A stretch of DNA of 64,000 nt, from the NCBI RefSeq assembly GCF_902499335.1, contig NZ_CABVQK010000009.1, positions 310,001-374,000 of the forward strand, in the 5' to 3' direction. Source of the DNA: Burkholderia lata (lineage in GTDB: Bacteria > Pseudomonadota > Gammaproteobacteria > Burkholderiales > Burkholderiaceae). Shown here one piece after another: positions 52,482 to 61,286 of the stretch (the first letter of the stretch is position 1; every line of letters begins with the position of its first letter). The notes under the pieces are model-generated. The model ran no database searches. It had not been told where the DNA came from and saw nothing but the letters and a program-made list of their open reading frames with translations. The translations under genes and the position numbers were made by a program.

Positions 52482-53831
52482 TTGCAACCCACCCCCGCAT
52501 TCGACGTGCAGCGCTGGATCGACGCGCTGCCGTTCTCACGTTTCCAGCTGGCGATTGCCTTGCAGTGTTTCGCCGTGGTCGCGCTCGACGGGCTCGACAC
52601 CGCGCTGATCGGCTTCGTCGTGCCCGCGCTGCGTAGCGACTGGCATGCCGGCACGGCAGGCATCACGCTGCTGCTGGCGTCCGGGCTGGTCGGCCTCGCG
52701 GTTGGCGCGTTCTTCGCCGGGCCGCTCGGCGACCGGCTCGGCCGCAAGCGCCTGCTGATCGGGTCGGTCCTGTCGTTCGGCCTGTTCAGCACGCTGTGCG
52801 CGGTCGCGCCGGAGATTCATTCGCTGACGGCGTTGCGCTTCCTGACCGGTGTCGGCCTCGGCGCGGCGATGCCGAACGCGATCGCGATGACGTCCGAGTA
52901 CAGCCCGCGCGCGCGTCGTGCGCTGGTCGTCACGACGATGTTTTGCGGCTTTACGTTCGGCTCCGCGGCGGCAGGGTTCATCGCCGCGCACGTGATTCCG
53001 CGTTACGGCTGGCATGCGATGTTCGTCATCGGCGGGGTGCTGCCGATCGCGCTCGGGCTCGTGATGATCGCCGCGCTGCCCGAATCGATCCGCTTCCTGA
53101 TTCATCGGCGCGCACCGGCCGCGCAGGTCGCGGCCGTGCTGCGCCGCATGTCGCCTGATGCGCCGGACGGCGTGCAGCGCTTCGTCGCGGACGAGCCGGC
53201 TGGTGTCGCGGCACGCTCGCCCGTGTCGCAACTGTTCGCGAGGCCGCTTCGGTTCGGCACGCTTGCGCTGTGGTGTGCGTTCTGGATGAACCTGCTGATC
53301 GTCTATCTCGTCACCAACTGGCTGCCCAGCCTGTTTCGCGAAGTGGGCTTCGATCTCGCACAGGCGGCGATCGTCACCGCGATGTTCCAGCTGGGCGGCA
53401 CCGTCGGCGCGATCCTGCTCGGGCGCGCGATGGACCGCTTCAACGCATACGCGGTGCTGGTGGCCGCGTATCTCGCCGGCGCGCTGTGCGTGTTCCTCGT
53501 CGCGTGGCGCTACGACGACCTGCCGTCGCTGTGCGTCGGCATCTTCGGGATCGGCTTCGGCGTTGCCGGCTCGCAAACCGGTGCCAATGCGCTCGCGGCC
53601 GATTTCTATCCGACCGGCAGCCGCGTGACGGGCGTGAGCTGGGCGCTCGGCGTCGGCCGGCTCGGCGCGATCGCGGGCTCGTTCGTCGGCGCGCTGGTGA
53701 TGGCGAGCGCAATGGGGTTGTCGGGTGTCTTCATGCTGCTGATCGCACCGATCGTCTGCGCCGCTGTCGCGATCGGCGCGATGGGGCTGCGTTACGCCCG
53801 TGCGGGCGGCTATGCGAAAGCCGTCGAATAA
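52482..53831 (+). CDS. Aromatic acid:H+ symporter (AAHS family MFS)
   Basis: The 449-residue permease resembles PcaK/BenK: LQCFAVVALDGLDTALIGFVVPALRSDW carries the AAHS DGxD-type helix 1 signature, followed by GPLGDRLGRKRLL and PNAIAMTSEYSPRARRALVVTTMFCGF. It starts at TTG 52482 with GAAGGAG eight bases upstream; no ATG fits. Its neighbours indicate uptake of a hydroxybenzoate for the decarboxylase. The gap to that gene is 228 bases, so a secondary promoter is possible. Confidence 0.88.
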   Translation: MQPTPAFDVQRWIDALPFSRFQLAIALQCFAVVALDGLDTALIGFVVPALRSDWHAGTAGITLLLASGLVGLAVGAFFAGPLGDRLGRKRLLIGSVLSFGLFSTLCAVAPEIHSLTALRFLTGVGLGAAMPNAIAMTSEYSPRARRALVVTTMFCGFTFGSAAAGFIAAHVIPRYGWHAMFVIGGVLPIALGLVMIAALPESIRFLIHRRAPAAQVAAVLRRMSPDAPDGVQRFVADEPAGVAARSPVSQLFARPLRFGTLALWCAFWMNLLIVYLVTNWLPSLFREVGFDLAQAAIVTAMFQLGGTVGAILLGRAMDRFNAYAVLVAAYLAGALCVFLVAWRYDDLPSLCVGIFGIGFGVAGSQTGANALAADFYPTGSRVTGVSWALGVGRLGAIAGSFVGALVMASAMGLSGVFMLLIAPIVCAAVAIGAMGLRYARAGGYAKAVE

Positions 53832-53871
53832 GCGCGAGCAATCACATTCCCCATACAACGAGGAGACCACG

Positions 53872-54993
53872 ATGCAGACGTCGGCAAGCCGCCGCCGCGC
53901 GGCCATGACTTTCGCGGTATTGAATGCAGCGGCCGCCAGCGCCGCCCATGCACAGAGCAGCGTGACGCTGTACGGCAGCCTGGATGCCGGCGTTGCGTAT
54001 GTGAACAATCGCGCGGGCAGCCCGCAGGCCGCGATGCTGCAAGGCGTGATGCAGCCCGACCGCATCGGCTTCCTCGGCAACGAGGAACTGGGTGCGGGCT
54101 GGCGTGCCGTGTTCCGGCTCGAGAACGGCTTCGCGACCAACACGGGCGCGCTGATGCGCAGCGGCACGCTGTTCAACCGGCAGGCGTACGTCGGGCTGTC
54201 GTCGGAGCGGGCCGGCACGATCACGCTCGGCCAGCAGACCGCGTTCAACTACGACTGGCTCGCGCCGATGGGCAACGGCTTTCAGTCGTCGAACCTGCTT
54301 GCGGCTCACCCGGGCAACCTCGACGGGTTGGTCGAGACGACGTCGGCGCAGGAGAGCAATGTCGTGAAATACCGGTCACCCGCGCTGTACGGGATGAGGG
54401 TCGGGCTGCTGCTCGGGCTCGGCGGCGTGCCCGGCAATTTTTCGAGCGGGCGCATCGCGGGGGCGGGCATCGATTACGTGAACGGATCGTTCGGGCTCGC
54501 CGCGGCTTACGTCAACGAGCACGACCGCGCGCTCGGCCCGATGCTCGGCGATACGACCGCGGGCCTCGGCCTGTCGACGTTCCAGGGGCGTCCGGCGCTG
54601 TCGTATGTGGCGGACAAGGTCGAGAACGCGGGCATCGGTGCGCGCTACGACTGGGGCAACGTGCGGCTGCACGCGCTGTACACGTACGTGAGGCTGAAGG
54701 CCGGCGCGCAGACGGATTCGTATCGCACGTTCGATGGGGGCGCCATGTGGCAGGCGACGCCGGCCAATTCGGTGGCGGGCGGGATGTCGACGACGTCGTT
54801 CATTGGCCGCCGCTATCTGTCGGCTTCGCTCGGGGACGTGTATGCGTTGTCGAAGCGCACGCAGGTCTATCTGCATGCGGTCGTGCAGCAGGCGACGGGG
54901 AGTGCGGCGGCGCGCGCCGCGATCTTCGCGATCGGCGCGTCGGGCACGCAGCGGCAGCTCGCGATCGTGGCGGGGATTCATCACTTGTTTTGA
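53872..54993 (+). CDS. Outer-membrane porin, OmpC/Burkholderia type
   Basis: The 373-residue porin has a signal peptide ending AAHA before QSSVTLYG and typical strands (GFLGNEELGAGWRAVFRLENGF, FNRQAYVGLS, ending IHHLF). It is 40 bases after the aromatic acid transporter gene, so it is likely a substrate-specific porin for the same compound. GAGGAG precedes the ATG at 53872. Confidence 0.9.
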   Translation: MQTSASRRRAAMTFAVLNAAAASAAHAQSSVTLYGSLDAGVAYVNNRAGSPQAAMLQGVMQPDRIGFLGNEELGAGWRAVFRLENGFATNTGALMRSGTLFNRQAYVGLSSERAGTITLGQQTAFNYDWLAPMGNGFQSSNLLAAHPGNLDGLVETTSAQESNVVKYRSPALYGMRVGLLLGLGGVPGNFSSGRIAGAGIDYVNGSFGLAAAYVNEHDRALGPMLGDTTAGLGLSTFQGRPALSYVADKVENAGIGARYDWGNVRLHALYTYVRLKAGAQTDSYRTFDGGAMWQATPANSVAGGMSTTSFIGRRYLSASLGDVYALSKRTQVYLHAVVQQATGSAAARAAIFAIGASGTQRQLAIVAGIHHLF

Positions 54994-55206
54994 GCGGACG
55001 GTTGCTAGCCGCGATCGAGGGCGGGTATCCGACGCTTGCTCAACCGTGTGTTGTCACCAGTTTCGAAACTGTCTGTGCCACCTGCTGAACATACGGAACG
55101 CGGCACTGATGCGCTTGCCGAAGTGTCGTGAAGCACGGCGAGTGCGCGCCGCTCGACCACGTAACGGGTAGGGTGCCGGTGCGAACTAGCATCGTGCTCG
55201 GCGTGT

Positions 55207-55316
55207 GAGCGGTATGGTGTCCTACAGGAGCAGCGCAATTTCGTTCGTGTCAGATAGACCGAGTCTTGCCCCGTCACTAAATTGTGTTGCGCGGTCATCT
55301 CCGTGTTCCGCAGAGG
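55207..55316 (+). repeat. Intergenic promoter repeat, copy 2
   Basis: This second copy carries TAGACC (55255-55260), a 17-base spacer and TAAATT (55278-55283), at the same place as the promoter in copy 1, with a 2-base deletion upstream. It ends just before the AGAGGTG ribosome-binding site of the nuclease gene at 55324, and so is probably that gene's promoter. The remaining part of the 330-base gap after the porin gene (54994-55206) shows nothing else. Confidence 0.65.
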
Positions 55317-55323
55317 TGACCGC

Positions 55324-56448
55324 ATGGGCAACAGGACGCTTTCCATGACAACCGCGAAAAGAGCTGTCGCGCCGGCCGGCTATGCCGGCGTCCATAGTGG
55401 CATTGTCGAATTGCTCGAGGCCGCACGCCATGCGGCGGCACGCAAAGTCAATGCGCTGATGACGGCGAGTTATTGGGAAATTGGCCGCCGCATCGTGGAG
55501 GCCGAGCAACAGGGGAAGCGGCGTGCAGGATACGGCGAACAGTTGATCGAGCGGCTGGCGAACGATCTCACTGGACGGTTCGGTCGCGGGTTCAGTCGCC
55601 AGAACTTGCAGCAGATGCGGTCGTTCTTCCTGACCTGGCCAATTCGCCAGACAGTGTCTGGCGAATCTTCCTTGGCACCGGTACAGCCGAGGAGGCTTGA
55701 TGAATTGGCGCAGTGCTTCACGCTGCCGTGGTCGGCCTATGTGCGGCTGCTGTCGGTCAAGGACGATCAGGCCCGCCGGTTCTACGAGGCCGAAGCCCTG
55801 CGCGGTGGATGGAGCGTGCGCCAGCTCGACAGGCAGATCGGCAGCCAGTTCTACGAACGCACGGCGCTGTCCAGGGACAAGGCAGCGATGCTGGTCAAGG
55901 GCGAGGTCCGCAGGCCGGAGGACGCCGTCACGCCCGACGACGCGATCAAAGACCCTTATGTGCTGGAGTTTCTGGACCTCAAGGACGAGTATTCAGAGTC
56001 CGACCTTGAAGGCGCGCTGATCGAGCGGCTGGAAGATTTTCTGATCGAGCTCGGCGAGGGGTTTGCCTTTGTCGGGCGTCAGCGCCGGTTGCGTATCGAC
56101 CAGACCTGGTATCGGGTGGATTTGCTGTTCTTCCATCGCCGGCTGCGCTGTCTTGTCATCGTCGACTTGAAGCTCGGCAGCCTGACCCATGCGGACGTGG
56201 GCCAGATGCACCTGTATTGCAACTACGCCAAGGCGCACTGGACGCTCCCCGACGAGAACCCGCCGGTGGGGCTGATCCTTTGCACCGACAAGGGGCACGC
56301 ACTCGCGCGGTATGCACTGGAGGGCTTGCCCAACAAGGTCATGGCAGCAAACTATCGAACTGTGCTGCCGGATGCCGAGTTGCTGCAACGAGAATTGGAT
56401 AACACGCGGCGCATGCTGGAGTCTCGCAGCAGGCCGCTGCGGCGATAG
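55324..56448 (+). CDS. DUF1016/PDDEXK nuclease domain protein (YhcG-like)
   Basis: The 374-residue protein joins an N-terminal DUF1016 helical domain (about 25-180, MTASYWEIGRRIVEAEQQGKRRAGYGEQLIERLANDLTGRFGRGFSRQNLQQMRSFF) to a C-terminal PDDEXK-like nuclease (about 230-360). Catalytic candidates are Glu near LEDFLIELGEGFAFVGRQ, Asp in WYRVDLLFFHRRL and Asp-Leu-Lys in VIVDLKLG, all present. YhcG-type proteins often sit in mobile or defence loci. Codon use is less GC-biased than in its neighbours, a sign of transfer. It has no restriction-modification partner nearby. Confidence 0.85.
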   Translation: MGNRTLSMTTAKRAVAPAGYAGVHSGIVELLEAARHAAARKVNALMTASYWEIGRRIVEAEQQGKRRAGYGEQLIERLANDLTGRFGRGFSRQNLQQMRSFFLTWPIRQTVSGESSLAPVQPRRLDELAQCFTLPWSAYVRLLSVKDDQARRFYEAEALRGGWSVRQLDRQIGSQFYERTALSRDKAAMLVKGEVRRPEDAVTPDDAIKDPYVLEFLDLKDEYSESDLEGALIERLEDFLIELGEGFAFVGRQRRLRIDQTWYRVDLLFFHRRLRCLVIVDLKLGSLTHADVGQMHLYCNYAKAHWTLPDENPPVGLILCTDKGHALARYALEGLPNKVMAANYRTVLPDAELLQRELDNTRRMLESRSRPLRR

Positions 56449-56610
56449 CGGCCGTGTTGGCCTGGCAGAGGGTGTCGATCCGTATCGAAACTACGTCTTT
56501 GCCGGCGCGGCGCTAATGGCGGTACAAGGCGGCGGTGCCGTTGCCGCCCATGTCGAGGAACCGGACGGGGCGGTAACGGCTTCATCGTCGCCGAGCGTGA
56601 CAGCTAGCAC

Positions 56611-57399
56611 TCACCCCCGCCGTGCCACCAGCTCCGACACCGTCTGCGCGGCCTGCTGCAGCGGCCCGAGAAACTCCTTCACCATCTGCTTCGCGGTATG
56701 CCGCTGCGCGTTGCCGCTGATGTTCATTGCCGCGATGATCTGGCCGCGCCGGTTGCGGATCGGCGCGGACAACGACATCAGGCCCACCTCGAGTTCCTGG
56801 TCGACCACGGCCCAGCCCTGCTGGCGCACCTGGGCGATCGCCGCCTTCAGTTCGCCGAGGTCGGTGATCGTGCGCGGCGTGTGCGCGCGGATGCCGCTTT
56901 GCGCGAGCGTTTCGTCGAGCGCGGCGTCGTCGAGCGCGGATAGCAGCACGCGGCCCATCGACGTGCAGTACGCGGGCAGCCGGCTGCCGATCGACAGGTT
57001 GATCGTCATGATCTTGCGGGTCGGCACGCGCAGCACGTAGACGATCTCGGTGCGGTCGAGCACGGCCGCCGAGCAGCTTTCGTGGATCTGCTCGGACAAT
57101 TGCTCCATGACGGGATCGGCGAGATTCCAGAACGGCATCGACGTGAGGTACGCGAAGCCGAGCTCGAGGATCTTCGGCGTGAGCCGGAACAGCCGGCCGT
57201 CGGCTTCAACGTAGCCGAGCGTCTGCAGCGTGAGCAGGATCCGGCGCGCGCCCGCGCGCGTGAGCCCGGTGGCCGAGGCGACCTCGGTGAGCGTCTGCTC
57301 CGGACGGGCCGCGTCGAACGCGCGGATCACCGCGAGGCCGCGTGCGAACGACTGGACATAGGAGTCGCCGGGTTTCGTCTGAGTGTCTTCGGTTGTCAT
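56611..57399 (-). CDS. IclR-family regulator, PcaR/PobR type
   Basis: The 262-residue regulator has an N-terminal winged helix (VQSFARGLAVIRAFDAARPEQTLTEVASATGLTRAGARRILLTL) and an IclR effector domain (AYCTSMGRVLLS, AAMNISGNAQRHT). It fits the PcaR/PobR/PcaU group governing beta-ketoadipate genes and is divergent from pcaF. Inverted repeats in the shared spacer are likely its operators. The start at 57399 matches family length. Confidence 0.87.
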   Translation of the reverse strand: MTTEDTQTKPGDSYVQSFARGLAVIRAFDAARPEQTLTEVASATGLTRAGARRILLTLQTLGYVEADGRLFRLTPKILELGFAYLTSMPFWNLADPVMEQLSEQIHESCSAAVLDRTEIVYVLRVPTRKIMTINLSIGSRLPAYCTSMGRVLLSALDDAALDETLAQSGIRAHTPRTITDLGELKAAIAQVRQQGWAVVDQELEVGLMSLSAPIRNRRGQIIAAMNISGNAQRHTAKQMVKEFLGPLQQAAQTVSELVARRG

Positions 57400-57514
57400 G
57401 AGCGCCTGGAATATCGTGCAGCCGAGAAGATAGCGCATGGGGCCTGACACGCCAACCGCCCGGCGGAACGGGCGCTTGACAGGTCGTCCCCGCACTCCCT
57501 ATGATGCGTTGAAC

Positions 57515-57550
57515 GTTCGATACACGATCTTATGTTCGTATATAGAACAT
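57515..57550. promoter_or_regulatory. IclR-type operator region upstream of pcaF
   Basis: GTTCGATACACGAT (57515-57528) resembles the GTTCGAT-type PcaR/PobR half-site. Next to it ATGTTC (57532-57537) and GAACAT (57545-57550) form a perfect inverted repeat over the AT-rich presumed promoter. The pcaF start is 76 bases downstream. Confidence 0.55.
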
Positions 57551-57626
57551 TTAAGCGCATCCCGGCGGGCAATGCAAGGGGGGCGCCCTGTTCATTCCCC
57601 AGCCTGTCCTGGGACCGGAGACACTG

Positions 57627-58829
57627 ATGACCGAAGCTTTTCTGTGTGATGCGATCCGTACGCCGATCGGGCGTTACGGCGGTGCACTGTCGGGCGTGCG
57701 CGCCGACGACCTGGGTGCGGTGCCGCTCAAGGCGCTCGTCGAGCGCAATCGCGACGTCGACTGGACGGCGATCGACGACGTGATCTACGGCTGCGCGAAC
57801 CAGGCCGGCGAGGACAACCGTAACGTCGCGCGCATGTCGGCGCTGCTCGCGGGCCTGCCGCAGGGCGTGCCGGGTTCGACGATCAACCGCCTGTGCGGTT
57901 CCGGGATGGATGCGGTCGGCGTGGCCGCCCGTGCGATCAAGTCCGGCGAGGCCGCGCTGATGGTCGCGGGCGGCGTCGAGAGCATGACGCGCGCACCGTT
58001 CGTGATGGGCAAGGCCGCGAGCGCATTCGCGCGCCAGGCCGACATCTACGATACGACGATCGGCTGGCGCTTCGTCAATCCGCTGATGAAACAGCTGCAC
58101 GGCGTCGATTCGATGCCCGAGACGGCCGAGAACGTCGCGGTCGACTACAACATCAGCCGTGCCGACCAGGACCTGTTCGCGTTGCGCAGCCAGCAGAAGG
58201 CCGCGCGTGCGCAGCAGGACGGCACGCTCGCCGAGGAAATCGTCGCGGTCACGATTCCGCAGAAGAAGGGCGATCCGCTGGTCGTGTCGCGTGACGAGCA
58301 TCCGCGCGAGACGTCGCTCGAAACGCTGGCGAAGCTGAAGGGCGTCGTGCGCCCGGACGGCTCGGTGACGGCCGGCAACGCATCGGGCGTCAACGACGGC
58401 GCCGCCGCGCTGCTGCTCGCGAACGAAGAAACCGCGAAGCGCTTCGGCCTGACGCCGCGCGCACGCGTGCTCGGCATCGCGACGGCCGGCGTCGCGCCGC
58501 GCGTGATGGGCATCGGCCCCGCACCGGCCACGCAGAAGCTGCTCGCCCGGCTCGGGATGACGATCGACCAGTTCGACGTGATCGAGCTGAACGAGGCATT
58601 CGCATCGCAAGGTCTCGCGGTGCTGCGCATGCTCGGTGTTGCGGATGACGATCCGCGCGTGAACCCGAACGGCGGTGCGATCGCACTGGGCCATCCGCTC
58701 GGCGCATCGGGGGCGCGTCTCGTGACGACCGCAATGTACCAGCTGCATCGCACCAACGGCCGCTTTGCGCTGTGCACGATGTGCATCGGCGTCGGTCAGG
58801 GCATCGCGATCGCGATCGAACGCGTCTGA
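57627..58829 (+). CDS. pcaF: 3-oxoadipyl-CoA thiolase
   Basis: The 400-residue thiolase cleaves 3-oxoadipyl-CoA to succinyl-CoA and acetyl-CoA, the last step of the beta-ketoadipate pathway. Nucleophile Cys90 (NRLCGSGMD), His356 (GHPLG) and Cys386 (CIGVGQG) are present. Length, start (MTEAFLCDAIRTPIGRYGGALS) and the divergent PcaR-like gene favour PcaF over acetyl-CoA acetyltransferase. The succinyl-CoA transferase genes pcaIJ are not adjacent. Confidence 0.9.
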   Translation: MTEAFLCDAIRTPIGRYGGALSGVRADDLGAVPLKALVERNRDVDWTAIDDVIYGCANQAGEDNRNVARMSALLAGLPQGVPGSTINRLCGSGMDAVGVAARAIKSGEAALMVAGGVESMTRAPFVMGKAASAFARQADIYDTTIGWRFVNPLMKQLHGVDSMPETAENVAVDYNISRADQDLFALRSQQKAARAQQDGTLAEEIVAVTIPQKKGDPLVVSRDEHPRETSLETLAKLKGVVRPDGSVTAGNASGVNDGAAALLLANEETAKRFGLTPRARVLGIATAGVAPRVMGIGPAPATQKLLARLGMTIDQFDVIELNEAFASQGLAVLRMLGVADDDPRVNPNGGAIALGHPLGASGARLVTTAMYQLHRTNGRFALCTMCIGVGQGIAIAIERV

Positions 58830-58899
58830 CCTGCGTGTCGCGGCGAAGCGGCAGGGCACCAGCCGTTTCGCCGCATCACCGCTGTGCTGTTTTCGAAAC

Positions 58900-58933
58900 G
58901 ATGCGCGGCACGAGGATTCTCGTGCCGCGCATC
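58900..58933. terminator. Bidirectional terminator hairpin between pcaF and DUF523 gene
   Basis: A perfect 15-bp stem (58900-58914 and 58919-58933, loop GATT) fills the gap between the convergent genes. There is no strong T run on either side. Confidence 0.6.
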
Positions 58934-58937
58934 GTCG

Positions 58938-59438
58938 TTAGCCGGGCTGCGACAACTGCTTGAGGCGCGCATCGAGCGCGTCGATCTCGGTGTCCGCGAA
59001 CACTTCGATGCCGTGCTCGCGAAGCAACGCCGCCGTGACACCGGCGCCCGCGTGCCGCCGGTTCTCGAAACTCCCGTCATAAATGAACGTGCTGCCGCAC
59101 GACGGACTGCCGTCGGCCAGGATCGCGAAGCGGCAATCGTGCGTGCGCGCGAGGGCCAGCGCGGTTTGCGCGCCGGATACGAACGGCGCCGTCACGTCCG
59201 TGCCGTTCACGTCGACGATGCGTGCGGCGCCCGACAGCACCTGCTGCCCCGATTCGCCGCCGGCGATTTCGGCGGGCGGGCGCGGCACGCTGAAACCGCC
59301 GGCCAGTTCGGGGCAGACGGGCACGAGGCGGCCTTCGCGCTGCCACCGTTCCAGCGCCTCGTGCGCGGCGGTCTTGGCCGAGCCGTTGTAACGGACCGGA
59401 TGACCGACCACGCACATGCTGACGAGGATCTTCGGCAT
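58938..59438 (-). CDS. DUF523 family protein (2-thiouracil desulfurase-like)
   Basis: The 166-residue protein matches DUF523: MPKILVSMCVVGHPVRYNG, LVPVCPELAGGFSVPRPPAEI and DGSPSCGSTFIYDG, with conserved Cys9, the Cys of CPE and the Cys of SCGS as probable iron-sulfur ligands. Some members desulfurate thiouracil using a [4Fe-4S] cluster. The ATG at 59438 gives the family's usual start. Confidence 0.85.
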   Translation of the reverse strand: MPKILVSMCVVGHPVRYNGSAKTAAHEALERWQREGRLVPVCPELAGGFSVPRPPAEIAGGESGQQVLSGAARIVDVNGTDVTAPFVSGAQTALALARTHDCRFAILADGSPSCGSTFIYDGSFENRRHAGAGVTAALLREHGIEVFADTEIDALDARLKQLSQPG

Positions 59439-59547
59439 GGCTTGCGGCTGCGCTTCGTTCTGCAATTTCGCTCTCCGTGATGCTGCGCCGGCCGATGACG
59501 GCCGTGGCAAAGCGGGAAATTCTACACTTCGCTCGCGTGCCGGATCA

Positions 59548-60108
59548 TCAGGCCGTGGGGCCTTCCAGATGAATGTCTTCCGGCTCGAGCGCGTACAGCG
59601 CCGGGTCGGGCGATGCGCTGACCGTGAAGCCGAGCCGCAGGTAGAAGTCGATCGTGTGCTGCGACGGCGTTGCGGATACATACAGGCGTGCGGCACCCAT
59701 CGCGCGCGCCTGCTCGCGGGCCGCGCGATAGAGCTGCTCGCCGAGCCCACAGCCGCGCCAGTCGCGGCTCACGTGCAGGAACTTCAACTGCAGCATGTCG
59801 CGGCGCGGGCCGAGCGGCTGGCTGTCGACGACGACCGCCGCGACGAGCCGTACGCCGTCGAACATGCCGACGCACCAGCCGCCGCGATCGTGGCAGTCGA
59901 GCAGGATCGGCGTGTAGTGGTCGGCTTCGCCGTCGGGCCAGCCCGCGACGTCGTAGAACTCGGGAGCGAGATGCAGCGCGCCGTCGCGCAGCACATACAG
60001 GTGCTCGATGATCTCGCGCCGGTCGATGGTCCACACGAGCGGCACCTCGTCGCGTGCGAGCGGGCGGGCGGAAAGCGCATCGCGTTCGGCAGCGGTGCGG
60101 CGCGTCAT
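59548..60108 (-). CDS. GNAT-family N-acetyltransferase
   Basis: The 186-residue enzyme has the acetyl-CoA binding pattern LKFLHVSRDWRGCGLGEQLYRAAREQARAMGA (about 108-140) and the C-terminal FYLRLGFTVSASPDP. The acceptor is unknown. Its start overlaps the upstream methyltransferase stop by four bases (ATGA), so the two are translationally coupled. Confidence 0.85.
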   Translation of the reverse strand: MTRRTAAERDALSARPLARDEVPLVWTIDRREIIEHLYVLRDGALHLAPEFYDVAGWPDGEADHYTPILLDCHDRGGWCVGMFDGVRLVAAVVVDSQPLGPRRDMLQLKFLHVSRDWRGCGLGEQLYRAAREQARAMGAARLYVSATPSQHTIDFYLRLGFTVSASPDPALYALEPEDIHLEGPTA

Positions 60109-60962
60109 GCGGCCTCCCGATGCGCGGCGATTGCATACATCAGCGGCAGGCGCGGCATGCCGTCAGGCGGCACCATCCGGTGGCCGTCCAGTTCGCGCAT
60201 CCCGTCGAAGCCCTTCCAGCCGTTCGCATACGGATATTCGGTCAGGCGGTCGATCGCGAGCCCGGCCGATACGAGCGCGTTCACGACTTCGCCGATGCCC
60301 CACATGAACTCGTAGCTCGGGTGCGGGTTCGCGAAATCGACGACGCCCGGATGGTCGTGCTGCGCGCCGAGCCCCGTGCCGGATGCGGCGACGTAATCGC
60401 CGACACCCGCCGGTTCCTCGGTCGCGTCGCGTTTGAAATAGTCGTAGTGCGGCTTCCAGTGTTCGTCGAAATACAGCGCGAACGGATGGAACTCGACCAT
60501 CGCGAAACGGCCGCCCGGCGCGAGCAGCGCGGCGATCCCGCGCGCCCACGCGTTCAGGTCGGACAACCAGCAGATCGCGCCGTACGACGTGAACACGCGA
60601 TCGAAGCGCTCGCCGCGCGCGGCGGCCTCGGGCATCCAGTCGAGCACGTCGGCGCGCTCGAAACGCGCGGGCAGACCCGCGTCGGCCGACAGTTGCCGTG
60701 CGAAGGCGATCGCTTCGTCGGAGATGTCTACGCCCGTCGCATCCGCGCCGTCGCGCACGAGGCTCAGCGTGTCCTGCCCCGCGTTGCACTGCAGGTGCAG
60801 GACTCGCAGCCCGGTGATGTCGCCGAGCAGTTCGCGTTCTTCCGGAAAGAGCGTCGAGCCGCCTTCCCGGAAAAATGCAGCCTGATCGCCCTTATGACTG
60901 TTATGCGCGATTGTCGCCGTATTCCAGGAAAGCCGATTCAGTTCGTGCAATGCCTTTTTCAT
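60105..60962 (-). CDS. Class I SAM-dependent methyltransferase
   Basis: The 285-residue methyltransferase (methyltransferase_11/25 type) has motif I VLHLQCNAGQDTLSLVRDGADATGVDIS, then FDRVFTSYGAICWLSDLNAWARGIAALLAPGGRFAMVEFHP. The acceptor is unknown. It is coupled to the GNAT gene. Confidence 0.85.
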   Translation of the reverse strand: MKKALHELNRLSWNTATIAHNSHKGDQAAFFREGGSTLFPEERELLGDITGLRVLHLQCNAGQDTLSLVRDGADATGVDISDEAIAFARQLSADAGLPARFERADVLDWMPEAAARGERFDRVFTSYGAICWLSDLNAWARGIAALLAPGGRFAMVEFHPFALYFDEHWKPHYDYFKRDATEEPAGVGDYVAASGTGLGAQHDHPGVVDFANPHPSYEFMWGIGEVVNALVSAGLAIDRLTEYPYANGWKGFDGMRELDGHRMVPPDGMPRLPLMYAIAAHREAA

Positions 60963-61286
60963 CGAATTTGAATGCCGGTTGAATGGAGCAGGATAGACGG
61001 AATCGTTTCGCCGCGTGCAACGGCCGACGGCATTGGCGTGCCGTGCGGTGTGGTCAGGCAGCGTGGCGTGACATGCAGATGAAAATGCGCGGCGATTATT
61101 GCCGGATTATTTGATCCAAATCATGGTGTCAGCCGAATTGAATATTTTATGCGAGGAAAGGGTAAGGTTTTTCCCCAATATGCCGACAGTAAGATGAAGA
61201 CCGTCGTAAAGCGATAAACCGTTTTTCGGCTACTGAGCGTGAATTCAGCGCGGCGCGGACGATAGATCCGCCTTTCGGAGCCTTGC
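60963..61286. other. AT-rich intergenic region upstream of the chemoreceptor
   Basis: About 320 bases separate divergent genes. The part 61090-61250 is clearly AT-rich and should hold the chemoreceptor promoter. I looked for a sigma28 motif (TAAA with GCCGATAA at suitable distance) and found no clean match. No open frame convinces. Confidence 0.4.

Noticed and set aside
60963-61286. Sigma28 (flagellar) promoter before the chemoreceptor
   Set aside because: TAAAGCGATAA near 61207 looked tempting, but the two boxes overlap rather than being spaced correctly.
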